Shown: positions 1-6,919 of the stretch, one piece after another
Layout of the letters: every line of letters begins with the position of its first letter
How positions within the stretch are numbered: position 1 is the stretch's first letter
Origin: Actinomycetota bacterium
Lineage (GTDB): Bacteria > Actinomycetota > Thermoleophilia > Gaiellales > Gaiellaceae
Reading direction: 5' to 3'
DNA: 6,919 nt
NCBI GenBank assembly: GCA_019234175.1
Contig: JAFALP010000206.1
Location: 1 to 6,919 of the forward strand
The notes under the pieces: model-generated
The model's database searches: none
What the model was told of the DNA's origin: nothing
Seen by the model: only the letters and a program-made list of their open reading frames with translations
Position numbers and translations under genes: made by a program

Positions 1-81
1 CAGTCGGCCGGCCGTCGAGATGAACGCCCAGACGTCGTCGACGGAGGCGAGGAGCGTGCGCCTAGCCGCGTACCGAGGCAA
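1..81 (-). CDS. Start of a further gene, possibly SRPBCC family (partial, runs off left edge)
   Basis: From a TTG at 79-81 the frame is open to the left edge, giving 27 residues that include RTLLASVDDVWAFISTAGRL. In the part beyond the recN stop nearly every codon ends in G or C, as in the other genes here, which supports real coding. The pattern ASxDDVWAFISxxxRL resembles the N-terminal strand and helix of SRPBCC/START-like proteins (polyketide cyclase and Aha1 relatives), which bind hydrophobic ligands. That is a guess from one short segment. The gene would overlap recN by 20 bases and be translationally coupled to it; no ATG or GTG lies in this frame in the nearby end of recN, and AGGAG precedes the TTG. 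The rest of the gene is needed to name it. Confidence 0.5.
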   Translation of the reverse strand, partial: MPRYAARRTLLASVDDVWAFISTAGRL

Positions 82-1660
82 GGAACTCCTGGCCGCCGAG
101 CATCCGCTCGAGCTCGGCCTTCCGCTCGTCCTCGCCCAGCTGCTCGATCTGCGTCCGGGCCGGATCCGCGGGGACCTTCTCGACCCGGAAGTGGCGGTCG
201 GCGAGCGAGGCGATCTGCGGCAGGTGGGTGATCGTGATCACCTGCGCCCGCTCGGCCAGCCGGCGGAGGACGCGGCCGACGGCATTCGCCGTCTCGCCGC
301 CGATGCCGGCGTCGATCTCGTCGAAGACGAGCGTCTCGCCGCCGGCCACGGCAGCGATCGCGAGCGCGACGCGTGACAGCTCGCCCCCGGACGCGGTTTC
401 CGCCACGGGGCCGAATGGCATGCCTGCGTTCGGGCGGACGAGGAACACCGCCTCGTCGCCGCCGGTGACGCCCAGCTCGCGCTCGCGGAGCTCGCACACG
501 AACTCGCCCTCGCCCATGCCGACGTCGTGCAGCTCGACGGCGACCGCCTTTGCGAACGCCGGCGCGGCCGACGTGCGCGCGGCGCTCGCGTCGGCCGCCA
601 GCTCGCGCACGCGCGCCTCCGCCGCGTCGACCGCCGCCGCCGCAGCCGCGATCGGGTCGGTCCCGCCGTCGAGCGCGGCGAGCTCCTCGCGAGCAGCCGA
701 CGCGCGCTCGAGCAGCTCTTCGTACGTCGTCGCGCGGAAACGCCGCTTCGCCGCGGCGATGCGGTCGAGGCCCGCCTCGAGCTCTTCGAGGACGCCCGGC
801 TCCGCCTCGAGGGACGCGAGGAACGAGTGCAGGCTCGACGCCGTCTCCCGCAGGCGCAGCTCGACGTCGCGGAGCTCGTCGCCGGCGCGCTGTAGTTCCG
901 GCGCGAGATGCTCGAGCGGCGCCAACGCACGTTCGGCGACGGCGACGAGGCCGGCGGCGCCGTCCCCGTCGTCCGGCGTGAGCGCCGTCGCCGCCGCGGA
1001 GGCCGCCTCGGCGAGCTCGGCGACGTGGCGAAGCCGCTCCCGCTGGTCGCGGAACCGCTCCTCGTCGCCCTCCTCCATGTCGTCGGTGTCCTCCACGAGC
1101 GCGCGCAGCTCGGCGATGCGGGCCTCGGCGAACGCCGCGTTCGCGGAGAGCTCGTCGTGCCGCTTCCGCGCCGCCTGCAGCTCGCGCCACGCCGTGCGCA
1201 TCGGCCCGCGGTCGATGCCGGCGAACCGGTCGAGCACCTCCAGCTGGTACGACGGCCGTGCGAGCCGTCGCTGTTCGAACTGCCCCGACATTGCGATCAC
1301 GCTCTCGACCGCGGCGGCGACGTCCTCGCGCGCGGCCGCGCGCCCCCACGCATACGCGCGCGTGCGCCCGTCGGCGAACACGCGCCGCGCGACGACGAGC
1401 GAGTCCTCGTCCTCGGGCCGGAGGTCGGCGAGCTCGTCCAGCTCCTCGGGCACGTCGAGCTCCGCCTCGACGTACGCCTCCTCGCCGCCGGGCCCGACGA
1501 ACGCGTCGTCGCCCTTCGTCCCGAGCAGGAGGCCGACCGCCTGCGCGAGGATCGTCTTGCCCGCGCCGGTCTCGCCGGTGATCGCGTTCAGCCCCGGCGC
1601 GAGCTCGAGCTCCGCCTCGCGGATGAGGACCAGGTTCTCGATGCGCAGCCGGCGCAGCAC
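62..1660 (-). CDS. recN: DNA repair protein RecN
   Basis: An SMC-like ATPase of double-strand break repair, 532 residues, slightly short for the family (about 550-590). The N-terminal half-ATPase starts at once with LRRLRIENLVLI and Walker A GETGAGKT (29-36). A Q-loop-type stretch MSGQFEQRRLARPSYQLEVLD follows; it has Phe where many relatives have GQHE. The middle is a charged Ala/Glu/Arg-rich coiled coil split by a central turn. The C-terminal half has the ABC signature ASGGELSRV (423-431), Walker B TLVFDEIDAGIGG (443-455; D447, E448) and the H-loop ITHLPQIAS with H479. The start is GTG at 1658-1660, the first possible start after an in-frame stop at 1706-1708; no Shine-Dalgarno sequence is close, the nearest GGAGG being 20 bases upstream. 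The stop is TAG at 62-64. I see no LexA-type box in the 45-base gap, so expression probably depends on the upstream operon. Confidence 0.95.
   Translation of the reverse strand: MLRRLRIENLVLIREAELELAPGLNAITGETGAGKTILAQAVGLLLGTKGDDAFVGPGGEEAYVEAELDVPEELDELADLRPEDEDSLVVARRVFADGRTRAYAWGRAAAREDVAAAVESVIAMSGQFEQRRLARPSYQLEVLDRFAGIDRGPMRTAWRELQAARKRHDELSANAAFAEARIAELRALVEDTDDMEEGDEERFRDQRERLRHVAELAEAASAAATALTPDDGDGAAGLVAVAERALAPLEHLAPELQRAGDELRDVELRLRETASSLHSFLASLEAEPGVLEELEAGLDRIAAAKRRFRATTYEELLERASAAREELAALDGGTDPIAAAAAAVDAAEARVRELAADASAARTSAAPAFAKAVAVELHDVGMGEGEFVCELRERELGVTGGDEAVFLVRPNAGMPFGPVAETASGGELSRVALAIAAVAGGETLVFDEIDAGIGGETANAVGRVLRRLAERAQVITITHLPQIASLADRHFRVEKVPADPARTQIEQLGEDERKAELERMLGGQEFLASVRG
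86..90 (-). promoter_or_regulatory. Shine-Dalgarno sequence for the left-edge gene
   Basis: AGGAG on the minus strand (90-86), inside the end of recN, lies four bases before the TTG at 81-79. It supports that TTG as the start of the gene running off the left edge. The recN frame also needs these bases, so the match could be a coincidence. Confidence 0.4.
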
Positions 1661-1675
1661 CCGATCGAGTGTAGA

Positions 1676-1694
1676 GAGGGCCTCCGACGCCCTC
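1676..1694 (-). other. Small inverted repeat in the nadK-recN gap
   Basis: On the minus strand GAGGGC (1694-1689) and GCCCTC (1681-1676) can form a six-pair GC-rich stem with a seven-base loop. An alternative stem pairs AGGGCC (1704-1699) with GGCCCT (1682-1677) and would compete for the same 3' arm. No T-run follows, so it is not a standard rho-independent terminator. In such GC-rich DNA a stem this size can arise by chance. Functional meaning is unknown. Confidence 0.3.
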
Positions 1695-1705
1695 CATTGG
1701 CCCTT

Positions 1706-2512
1706 TCAGGCGAACGTGTCGCGGTAGCGGCTGAAGAACGTCGTCTCCGGCAGCGTCGCGAGCAGGCTGTTCTGCGCGCAGAGCCCGATGGAGACCTCGG
1801 CGCCCGGCGACAGGTCCGCGACCTGGTGGCCGTCCACGAGGACGCACACGCTCACGTCCATCGTCGCGTTGCGAACGCTGAGCGGCGCACCGCGCGGGAC
1901 GACGAGCGGACGGGCGTGCAGCGAGTGCGGCGCGATGAACGTGATCGCCATCGCGTCGACGCCGCGCACGAGCACCGGGCCGCCGTTGGAGAGGTTGTAC
2001 GCCGTCGAGCCCGACGGCGTCGAGCAGATCATGCCGTCGCACGGGATCGTCCCCAGGTCCTCGCCGCCCACCGCGTACGCGAGCTCGACCATCCGCCCGA
2101 GCACCGAGCTCGTGCAGACGACGTCGTTCACGGCCACGTGCCTCTCCCCGTTCAGCTTCAGGTCGAGCGTCGGGAGGTCGAGCACCTTGTACTCGCCCGC
2201 GAACACGCGCCTCAGGTCAGGCTCCAGACGCTCCGGCTCGATCGACGCGAGGAAGCCGACGCGGCCGTAGTTCACCCCGATGACGGGGACGTCGGTGCCG
2301 AGGAGCGATGCGAGCGTGCGCAGGATCGTCCCGTCGCCGCCGACGGCGACGGTGAGGTCGGAGTCGCCGGGCTCGTCCACGACCCGGACGCCTGCCTCCG
2401 CGGCGACGGAGCGGACGTGGCCGACCGCGGTGCCGACGTCGACGCGCCCGTGCGCGACGATGGCGACGGACTCAGGCGGAGACGGCTGCGGCGATTCGCT
2501 CGTCGAGGTCAT
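1706..2512 (-). CDS. nadK: NAD kinase
   Basis: A cytosolic enzyme of 268 residues that phosphorylates NAD to NADP using ATP or polyphosphate. Motifs: VAVGGDGTILRTL (55-67) with the phosphate-binding GGDGT, VNDVV (128-132, the NE/ND motif), CDGMICSTPSGSTAYNLSNGGP (158-179), and IAPHSLHARPLVVP (193-206). The start is unusual but forced: ATG 2510-2512 is the only ATG, GTG or TTG between the in-frame stop at 2591-2593 and the first Rossmann strand (VAIVAHG, residues 16-22). That start lies 41 bases inside tlyA, and the sequence upstream of it is pyrimidine-rich with no Shine-Dalgarno match. The first 15 residues are a Ser/Pro/Glu-rich tail encoded wholly within the overlap. The order tlyA-nadK-recN is the same as in M. 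tuberculosis (Rv1694-Rv1696). Confidence 0.95.
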   Translation of the reverse strand: MTSTSESPQPSPPESVAIVAHGRVDVGTAVGHVRSVAAEAGVRVVDEPGDSDLTVAVGGDGTILRTLASLLGTDVPVIGVNYGRVGFLASIEPERLEPDLRRVFAGEYKVLDLPTLDLKLNGERHVAVNDVVCTSSVLGRMVELAYAVGGEDLGTIPCDGMICSTPSGSTAYNLSNGGPVLVRGVDAMAITFIAPHSLHARPLVVPRGAPLSVRNATMDVSVCVLVDGHQVADLSPGAEVSIGLCAQNSLLATLPETTFFSRYRDTFA

Positions 2513-3239
2513 CGGGGAGGGTCGGGTGGTCGGCCTGCGCGAGGTGGAGGAAGAGCTCCCGGTTGCCCTTCGGCCCCGGAAGCCCTGAGTCTACGACTGC
2601 GGCCGTGCTCGCCTCCCACCCGAGGGCGGCCTCGGCGACCTCGCGGACGACGCGCTCGCGCACGGCCGGGTCGCGGACGACCCCGCCCTTCCCGACGTCG
2701 GCGCGGCCGGCCTCGAACTGCGGCTTCACGAGCACGACCGCGTGCCATCCCGGCGCCGCGAGCCTGAGCACCGGCGGCAGCGCCGTGCGCACGGAGATGA
2801 AGGAGACGTCGCAGACGACGAGCTGCGGCGCGAACGGGAGCGTCTCCACGGCGCGCGCGTTCGTCCGCTCCAGGACAGTGACACGCGCGTCGGAGCGGAG
2901 CCGTTCGTGCAGCTGCCCGTAGCCGACGTCGAGCGCGACGACGCGCGCGGCGCCGCGCTGCAGCAGGACGTCCGTGAACCCGCCCGTGGACGCGCCGACG
3001 TCGACGCAGTCGAGGCCGTCGGGGTCGATGGCGAAGGCGTCGAGGGCATGCGCGAGCTTCTCTCCGCCGCGCGAGACGTACCGCGGCCGCGCCTTCAGCT
3101 CGAGCTCGGCCTCCTCGTCCAGCTGCTCCCCCGGCTTGTCGTGCCCGGGGACGAGGCCGGCGAGCACGAGCGCCTGCGCCTGCGCCCGGGATTCGGCGAG
3201 GCCCCGCTCGACGAGCAGGACGTCGAGGCGCTTCTTCAT
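2472..3239 (-). CDS. tlyA: TlyA family rRNA (cytidine-2'-O)-methyltransferase
   Basis: A 255-residue protein with an N-terminal S4 RNA-binding domain (RLDVLLVERGLAESRAQAQALVLAG, 4-28) and an FtsJ/RrmJ-like methyltransferase domain. The S-adenosylmethionine loop is CVDVGASTGGFTDVLLQRG (78-96), followed by ALDVGYGQLH (102-111). The family catalytic tetrad is visible as K61 (RGGEK), D144 (CDVSFI), K172 (VKPQFEAG) and E228 (GNRE), at spacings matching K69, D154, K182 and E238 of M. tuberculosis TlyA. Relatives methylate ribose 2'-O of 16S and/or 23S rRNA cytidines, which in mycobacteria sets capreomycin sensitivity; older names call the family hemolysins. The linker before the methyltransferase reads PRYV where M. 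tuberculosis has RAWV. The ATG at 3237-3239 follows the synthase stop by three bases. The 3' end overlaps the NAD kinase start by 41 bases. Confidence 0.95.
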   Translation of the reverse strand: MKKRLDVLLVERGLAESRAQAQALVLAGLVPGHDKPGEQLDEEAELELKARPRYVSRGGEKLAHALDAFAIDPDGLDCVDVGASTGGFTDVLLQRGAARVVALDVGYGQLHERLRSDARVTVLERTNARAVETLPFAPQLVVCDVSFISVRTALPPVLRLAAPGWHAVVLVKPQFEAGRADVGKGGVVRDPAVRERVVREVAEAALGWEASTAAVVDSGLPGPKGNRELFLHLAQADHPTLPDDLDERIAAAVSA

Positions 3240-3242
3240 CGC

Positions 3243-4019
3243 TCAGGCCGCGCGCACGGCGAGATCGTCGACGATCTCGCGCAGGACCGTCGTGTCGGCG
3301 ATGACGTCGGCGAGTCGCGCCCGCGCGTTGTCGGCCGCCTCGTCGGCGAGCCGCCGCGCGCCGTCGGGCCCGTGCACGTTCACGTAGCCGTCGTCGTCGA
3401 GGATGTCGTCGACGATCTGGAAGAGCAGGCCGACCTCCTTGCCGAACGCGCGCCACGGCGCCTGCTCGTCCGGCGGCACCGCGACCGCCCACAGGGGCAG
3501 CGCGACCGACGCGAAGAAGAGGCAGCCCGTCTTCAACCGGTGCACGACGACGAGGTCGGCGTCGGGGACCATCGTGTCCAGGTACTGGCCGCCGATCATG
3601 CCGAGCGTCGCCTCCGACAGCTCGCGGGCAACGTCGGACGACGCATACCGGCACGCGAGCCGGAAGGCCTCCGCGAGCAGCGCGTCGCCGGCGAGGACGG
3701 CTGTCCCCTCTCCGTACACGGCCCAGACGCTGGGCTTGCCGCGCCGCTCCTCGTCGTTGTCGAGCGCGGGCAGGTCGTCGTGGATGAGCGAGAAGTTGTG
3801 CACGAGCTCGATCGCGAGCGCCGCCGGCATGACCTGCTCCACCGGCGCGCCGAGCGCCTCGCCGACGGCGAGCGAGATGACCGGACGGACGCGCTTCCCT
3901 CCCACGCCGACGAGCCCGTAGTGCGCCGACTCCGCCTGTCCGTGCAGATCGGGAGAGAGCTTCAGGTGATGCAGCTCCTCCTCGACGAGCGCCCGCAGCT
4001 CGTCAGGGCTGTGCGGCAT
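3243..4019 (-). CDS. Polyprenyl diphosphate synthase (FPP/GGPP synthase family), shortened
   Basis: A trans-prenyltransferase that condenses isopentenyl diphosphate with allylic diphosphates to build C15-C20 or longer isoprenoids. Motifs in order: GGKRVRP (40-46), ELVHNFSLIHDDLPALDND with the first Asp-rich motif (D81, D82, D87) of the DDxxxxD kind, RRGKP (92-96), LAGDALLAEAF (109-119), GGQYLD (143-148), KTG (163-165), and the second Asp motif FQIVDDILD (200-208). Length is 258 residues against about 290-300 for the family. The missing part is mostly one block: right after DDILDDDG the chain goes to YVNVHGPDGARRLADEA, skipping the usual LGKxxGxDxxxxKxTY loop. The usual His after GKPT is Trp (W99). 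Product length is uncertain: an aromatic F76 lies five residues before the first Asp motif. The ATG at 4017-4019 has GGAG four bases upstream. The stop is three bases before tlyA. Confidence 0.9.
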   Translation of the reverse strand: MPHSPDELRALVEEELHHLKLSPDLHGQAESAHYGLVGVGGKRVRPVISLAVGEALGAPVEQVMPAALAIELVHNFSLIHDDLPALDNDEERRGKPSVWAVYGEGTAVLAGDALLAEAFRLACRYASSDVARELSEATLGMIGGQYLDTMVPDADLVVVHRLKTGCLFFASVALPLWAVAVPPDEQAPWRAFGKEVGLLFQIVDDILDDDGYVNVHGPDGARRLADEAADNARARLADVIADTTVLREIVDDLAVRAA

Positions 4020-4215
4020 CGCTCTCCGCCTCGCGCTTCGCGCGCTCCAGCTCCTCCTCGACCGCTTTCGCGAGCTCGGACAGCTCGCTCAGGATCTCGA
4101 GCGCGCGCTCGGGAGAGGCGTTCTCGTCCGTCGACAGCCGGTCGAGCTCCGCGCGCGCCGACTCGAGCCGGCTCAGCAGCTCCTCGGCCCGGGTGAGGGA
4201 CTCGTCCGAGCTCAT
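4003..4215 (-). CDS. Small helical protein, probable XseB-like (exonuclease VII small subunit)
   Basis: A 70-residue, highly charged, almost wholly helical protein (Leu, Glu, Ala, Arg rich). Two helices are likely: EELLSRLESARAELDRLS (11-28) and RALEILSELSELAKAVEEELERAKREAE (37-64), joined by TDENASPE. This two-helix layout and the closing LAxxxEEELxxAxxExE pattern fit XseB, the small subunit that lines exonuclease VII. The position between nusB and the prenyl synthase gene is where xseB sits in Bacillus-type operons. The XseB consensus is loose here, however, and no xseA gene for the catalytic subunit is in the window, so an unrelated small coiled-coil protein remains possible. The ATG at 4213-4215 overlaps the nusB stop by four bases and has GGGAGAAGG upstream. 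A longer frame reading to 4539 is only a shadow of nusB. Its 3' end overlaps the next gene by 17 bases. Confidence 0.6.
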   Translation of the reverse strand: MSSDESLTRAEELLSRLESARAELDRLSTDENASPERALEILSELSELAKAVEEELERAKREAESDAAQP

Positions 4216-4589
4216 GCCGCCTTCTCCCGCACGATGCGCCCCAGTATCCCGTTCACGAGCTTGCCGGCGTCGTCGGAGGCGTAGCGCTTCGCAAGCGTGA
4301 CCGCTTCGTCGACGACCACCTCGACCGGCACCTCGCCCTCGTCCAGCTCCTCGAGCGCGACTCGGAGGATGTTCCGCTCGACGGCGCCGAGCCGGTCGGC
4401 GGGCCAGTCGTCGGACGCCGCCGTGATGCGCGCGTCGAGGTCGCCGGCATGCGCCGCCACTGCCTCCGCGATCGCGCGCGTGTACTCGTCCACGTCGCCC
4501 TCGTAGAGCGAGCCGAGCTCGGTGCCGGTGACGTCCCACTGATAGAGGACGAAGACGGCGGCGCGGCGGGCTTCGCGGCGGCTGATCAC
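4212..4589 (-). CDS. nusB: Transcription antitermination factor NusB
   Basis: A 125-residue all-helical RNA-binding protein that, with NusE (ribosomal protein S10), binds boxA sites and supports antitermination of rRNA operons. The family pattern is clear: RREARRAAVFVLYQWDVTG at the N-terminus (4-22), DDWPADRLGAVERNILRVALEEL (60-82), then VVVDEAVTLAKRYASDDAGKLVNGILGRI (91-119). It is somewhat shorter than E. coli NusB (139 residues), with a minimal C-terminus. I chose the GTG at 4587-4589 rather than an upstream start at 4637: the family homology begins right after it, the extra upstream residues are an Arg-rich shadow of the Asp23 reading frame, GTGA overlaps the previous stop, and a strong GGAGG lies seven bases upstream. 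The stop overlaps the next gene's ATG (ATGA). Confidence 0.95.
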   Translation of the reverse strand: MISRREARRAAVFVLYQWDVTGTELGSLYEGDVDEYTRAIAEAVAAHAGDLDARITAASDDWPADRLGAVERNILRVALEELDEGEVPVEVVVDEAVTLAKRYASDDAGKLVNGILGRIVREKAA

Positions 4590-4869
4590 TCGAGCTCCTC
4601 CACGCTCACGTCGACGGCGTCGACGGTGACGTCGCACATGCGCGCGAGCGCGTCGGCGACCTCCCGCTGCACGTCGCGCGCCACCTCGGGCAGCACGCGC
4701 CCGTACTCGACCGCGAGCTCGAGGTCGACGCGGGCGTGCCCGTCGCCGATGTCGATGTCGACCTTGCGCCGCGGCCGCCGCACCCGGGCGCCGTCCACCG
4801 CCTCGGCCGCGCGCACGACGATCTGCGTCAGCGCGCCGTCGGTCACCTGCACGCCGGGGGCGAGCGTCT

Positions 4870-4873
<4 letters not shown>
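4586..4873 (-). CDS. Asp23/Gls24 (YqhY-like, DUF322) family protein
   Basis: A 95-residue soluble protein of the Asp23 family. The typical pattern is visible: an N-terminal GVQVTDGALTQIVVRAAEAV helix region, an alternating strand region (KVDIDIGDGHARVDLELAVEYG), then LPEVARDVQREVADALARM and the closing VTVDAVDVSVEELE strand. It has no signal peptide or membrane segment and is shorter than many relatives, with little between the first helix and the first strand. Biochemical function in the family is not settled. In Bacillus the homologue YqhY sits between accC and nusB exactly as here, and work on it has linked it to control of acetyl-CoA carboxylase, so a role tied to the upstream carboxylase genes is a fair inference. 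The ATG at 4871-4873 overlaps the accC stop by four bases; its stop overlaps the nusB GTG by four bases. Confidence 0.85.
4597..4601 (-). promoter_or_regulatory. Shine-Dalgarno sequence for nusB
   Basis: On the minus strand GGAGGAG (4601-4595) precedes the nusB GTG at 4589, with seven bases between the GGAGG core and the start. It is the best ribosome binding site in the window and decides the GTG start over longer alternatives. It lies inside the last codons of the Asp23-family gene. Confidence 0.7.
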
Positions 4874-6215
<1,342 letters not shown>

Positions 6216-6216
<1 letters not shown>

Positions 6217-6919
6217 CAGACTGCGTCTAGGGGACGGCCGGCGAGCGGCTCGAGCTCGAACAGGAGGTCGCCGAACTCGACGGGCTGCGCGTTCTCGACG
6301 CCGATCGCGCGCACGACCGCCTCCACCTCCGCCTTCACCTCGTTCATGAGCTTCATCGCCTCGAGGATGCAGAGCGTCTGGCCCGGCGCGACGACGTCGC
6401 CGACCTCGACGAACGGCGGCGATCCCGGCTGCGGCGCGCGGTAGAACGTGCCGACCATCGGCGACTCGACGCGGACGAACCCGTTCGTCGGACGCGGCAC
6501 CTCCAGTTCGGGAAGGTCGGGCAGCGCGAGCGGCGCCGCCGCGGCCGCGGCCGGCGCGACGTCGGGGGTGGAGCGCACGGAGACGCGCATCCCCTCCTCC
6601 TCGATCGTGACCTCGCCGATGCCGCTCTCCTGCACGATGCGCACGACCTCGCGGATGCGCTCCGCGCGCGCCTTGTCGACGGCGTCGAGGTCGTCGCGCT
6701 CGCCGGACGCGCGTCCGCGGATCCCGCGCAGCAGTCGTTCCGCGTCCTCGCCGAAGAGCCCGAGGAGCAGGAGCTCCTCCTCGCTCGCGGCCATCCCCTC
6801 CGCCTGCTCGCGGACCTCGCTCAGCGCCGGGACGACGTCCTCCTGCGTCTCCGGGTCGGTGGTCAGCTCCACCGCACGGGCCAACGTGGGGTCGATCGGT
6901 CCCGGCGGTGTTCCGAAGC
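6216..6919 (-). CDS. Carboxyltransferase (PycB/OadA-type) tail fused to AccB-like biotin carrier, 5' end outside window
   Basis: The frame is open from the right edge to a TGA at 6216-6218, giving 233 visible residues. Residues 1-68 resemble the end of the conserved PYC/OADA carboxylase domain: FGTPPGPIDP, then a helix with VREQAEGMAASEEELLLLGLF, matching the TPxPxDPE and ARSEEDVLxYALFP stretches of PycB and OadA. Residues about 82-116 look like the AccB N-terminal region (ERIREVVRIVQESGIGEV, then EEEGMRVSVRS). An Ala/Pro linker (about 117-145) leads to a biotinyl domain (about 148-223) with the AccB thumb SPMVGTFYRAPQPGSPPF and the biotin site EAMKLM; the biotinylated Lys codon is 6351-6353. 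The chain would carry biotin-bound CO2 between the biotin carboxylase and the carboxyltransferase. A TTG at 6882-6884 could be taken as the start, but it lacks a Shine-Dalgarno sequence and lies inside the conserved carboxylase homology, so I treat the gene as 5'-partial. The stop shares one base with the accC start (TGATG). The carrier domain is certain; the acceptor substrate is unknown. Confidence 0.85.

Noticed and set aside
1676..1694. Rho-independent terminator after nadK
   Set aside because: The stem is only six pairs and no T-run follows it on the transcribed strand.
1661..1705. LexA/SOS box upstream of recN
   Set aside because: RecN is SOS-controlled in some bacteria, but the gap has no GAAC-N4-GTTC type palindrome.
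908..2767. Long plus-strand open frame of 619 codons
   Set aside because: It is antisense to recN, nadK and part of tlyA, is Arg/Asp/Val-rich without a recognisable domain, and arises because stop codons are rare in GC-rich DNA.
2509..3654. Minus-strand open frame of 381 codons covering tlyA and part of the prenyl synthase
   Set aside because: It is extremely Arg-rich and in the wrong frame relative to two well-supported genes.
2742..4196. Plus-strand open frame of 484 codons
   Set aside because: It mirrors tlyA, the prenyl synthase and the XseB-like gene, each of which has clear family motifs on the minus strand; it ends in Arg/Ala/Pro-rich low complexity.
6882..6884. TTG as the start of a stand-alone accB
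   Set aside because: The frame stays open upstream, the residues on both sides match the PycB/OadA C-terminal region, and no Shine-Dalgarno sequence precedes the TTG. An internal secondary start cannot be fully excluded.

Overview
The window is very GC-rich, with codon third positions almost always G or C. It is packed with genes that all read on the minus strand, so transcription runs from the right edge to the left edge. Gene content and order point to a high-GC actinobacterium. A deep-branching class such as Thermoleophilia fits best, because the order mixes a Bacillus-like block with an actinobacterial block; this placement is inference.

In transcription order: (1) 6919-6216, the 3' part of a gene whose product joins the tail of a PycB/OadA-type carboxyltransferase to a complete AccB-like biotin carrier; (2) accC-type biotin carboxylase, 6216-4870; (3) a short Asp23/YqhY-family protein, 4873-4586; (4) nusB, 4589-4212; (5) a 70-residue XseB-like protein, 4215-4003; (6) a short polyprenyl diphosphate synthase, 4019-3243; (7) tlyA, 3239-2472; (8) NAD kinase, 2512-1706; (9) recN, 1660-62; (10) the first 27 codons of a further gene starting with TTG at 81, running off the left edge and possibly of the SRPBCC family.

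Nearly every junction overlaps or touches: TGATG, ATGA, GTGA, ATGA, 17 nt, a 3-nt gap, 41 nt, and about 20 nt at recN and the edge gene. Only nadK-recN has a real gap (45 nt), and it holds a small hairpin. This implies one long, translationally coupled operon whose promoter lies outside the window. No rho-independent terminator, tRNA, rRNA, CRISPR array, insertion sequence or long repeat is visible, and no gene-free stretch exceeds 45 nt.

The operon combines biotin-dependent carboxylation (carrier plus biotin carboxylase, with an Asp23 protein often linked to them), transcription antitermination (NusB), isoprenoid chain building, rRNA 2'-O-methylation (TlyA), NADP supply and DNA break repair (RecN). 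The most notable points are the carboxyltransferase-AccB fusion, which makes it unclear whether accC serves acetyl-CoA carboxylase or a pyruvate-carboxylase-like enzyme, and the prenyl synthase that lacks the usual lysine-bearing loop after its second Asp motif.
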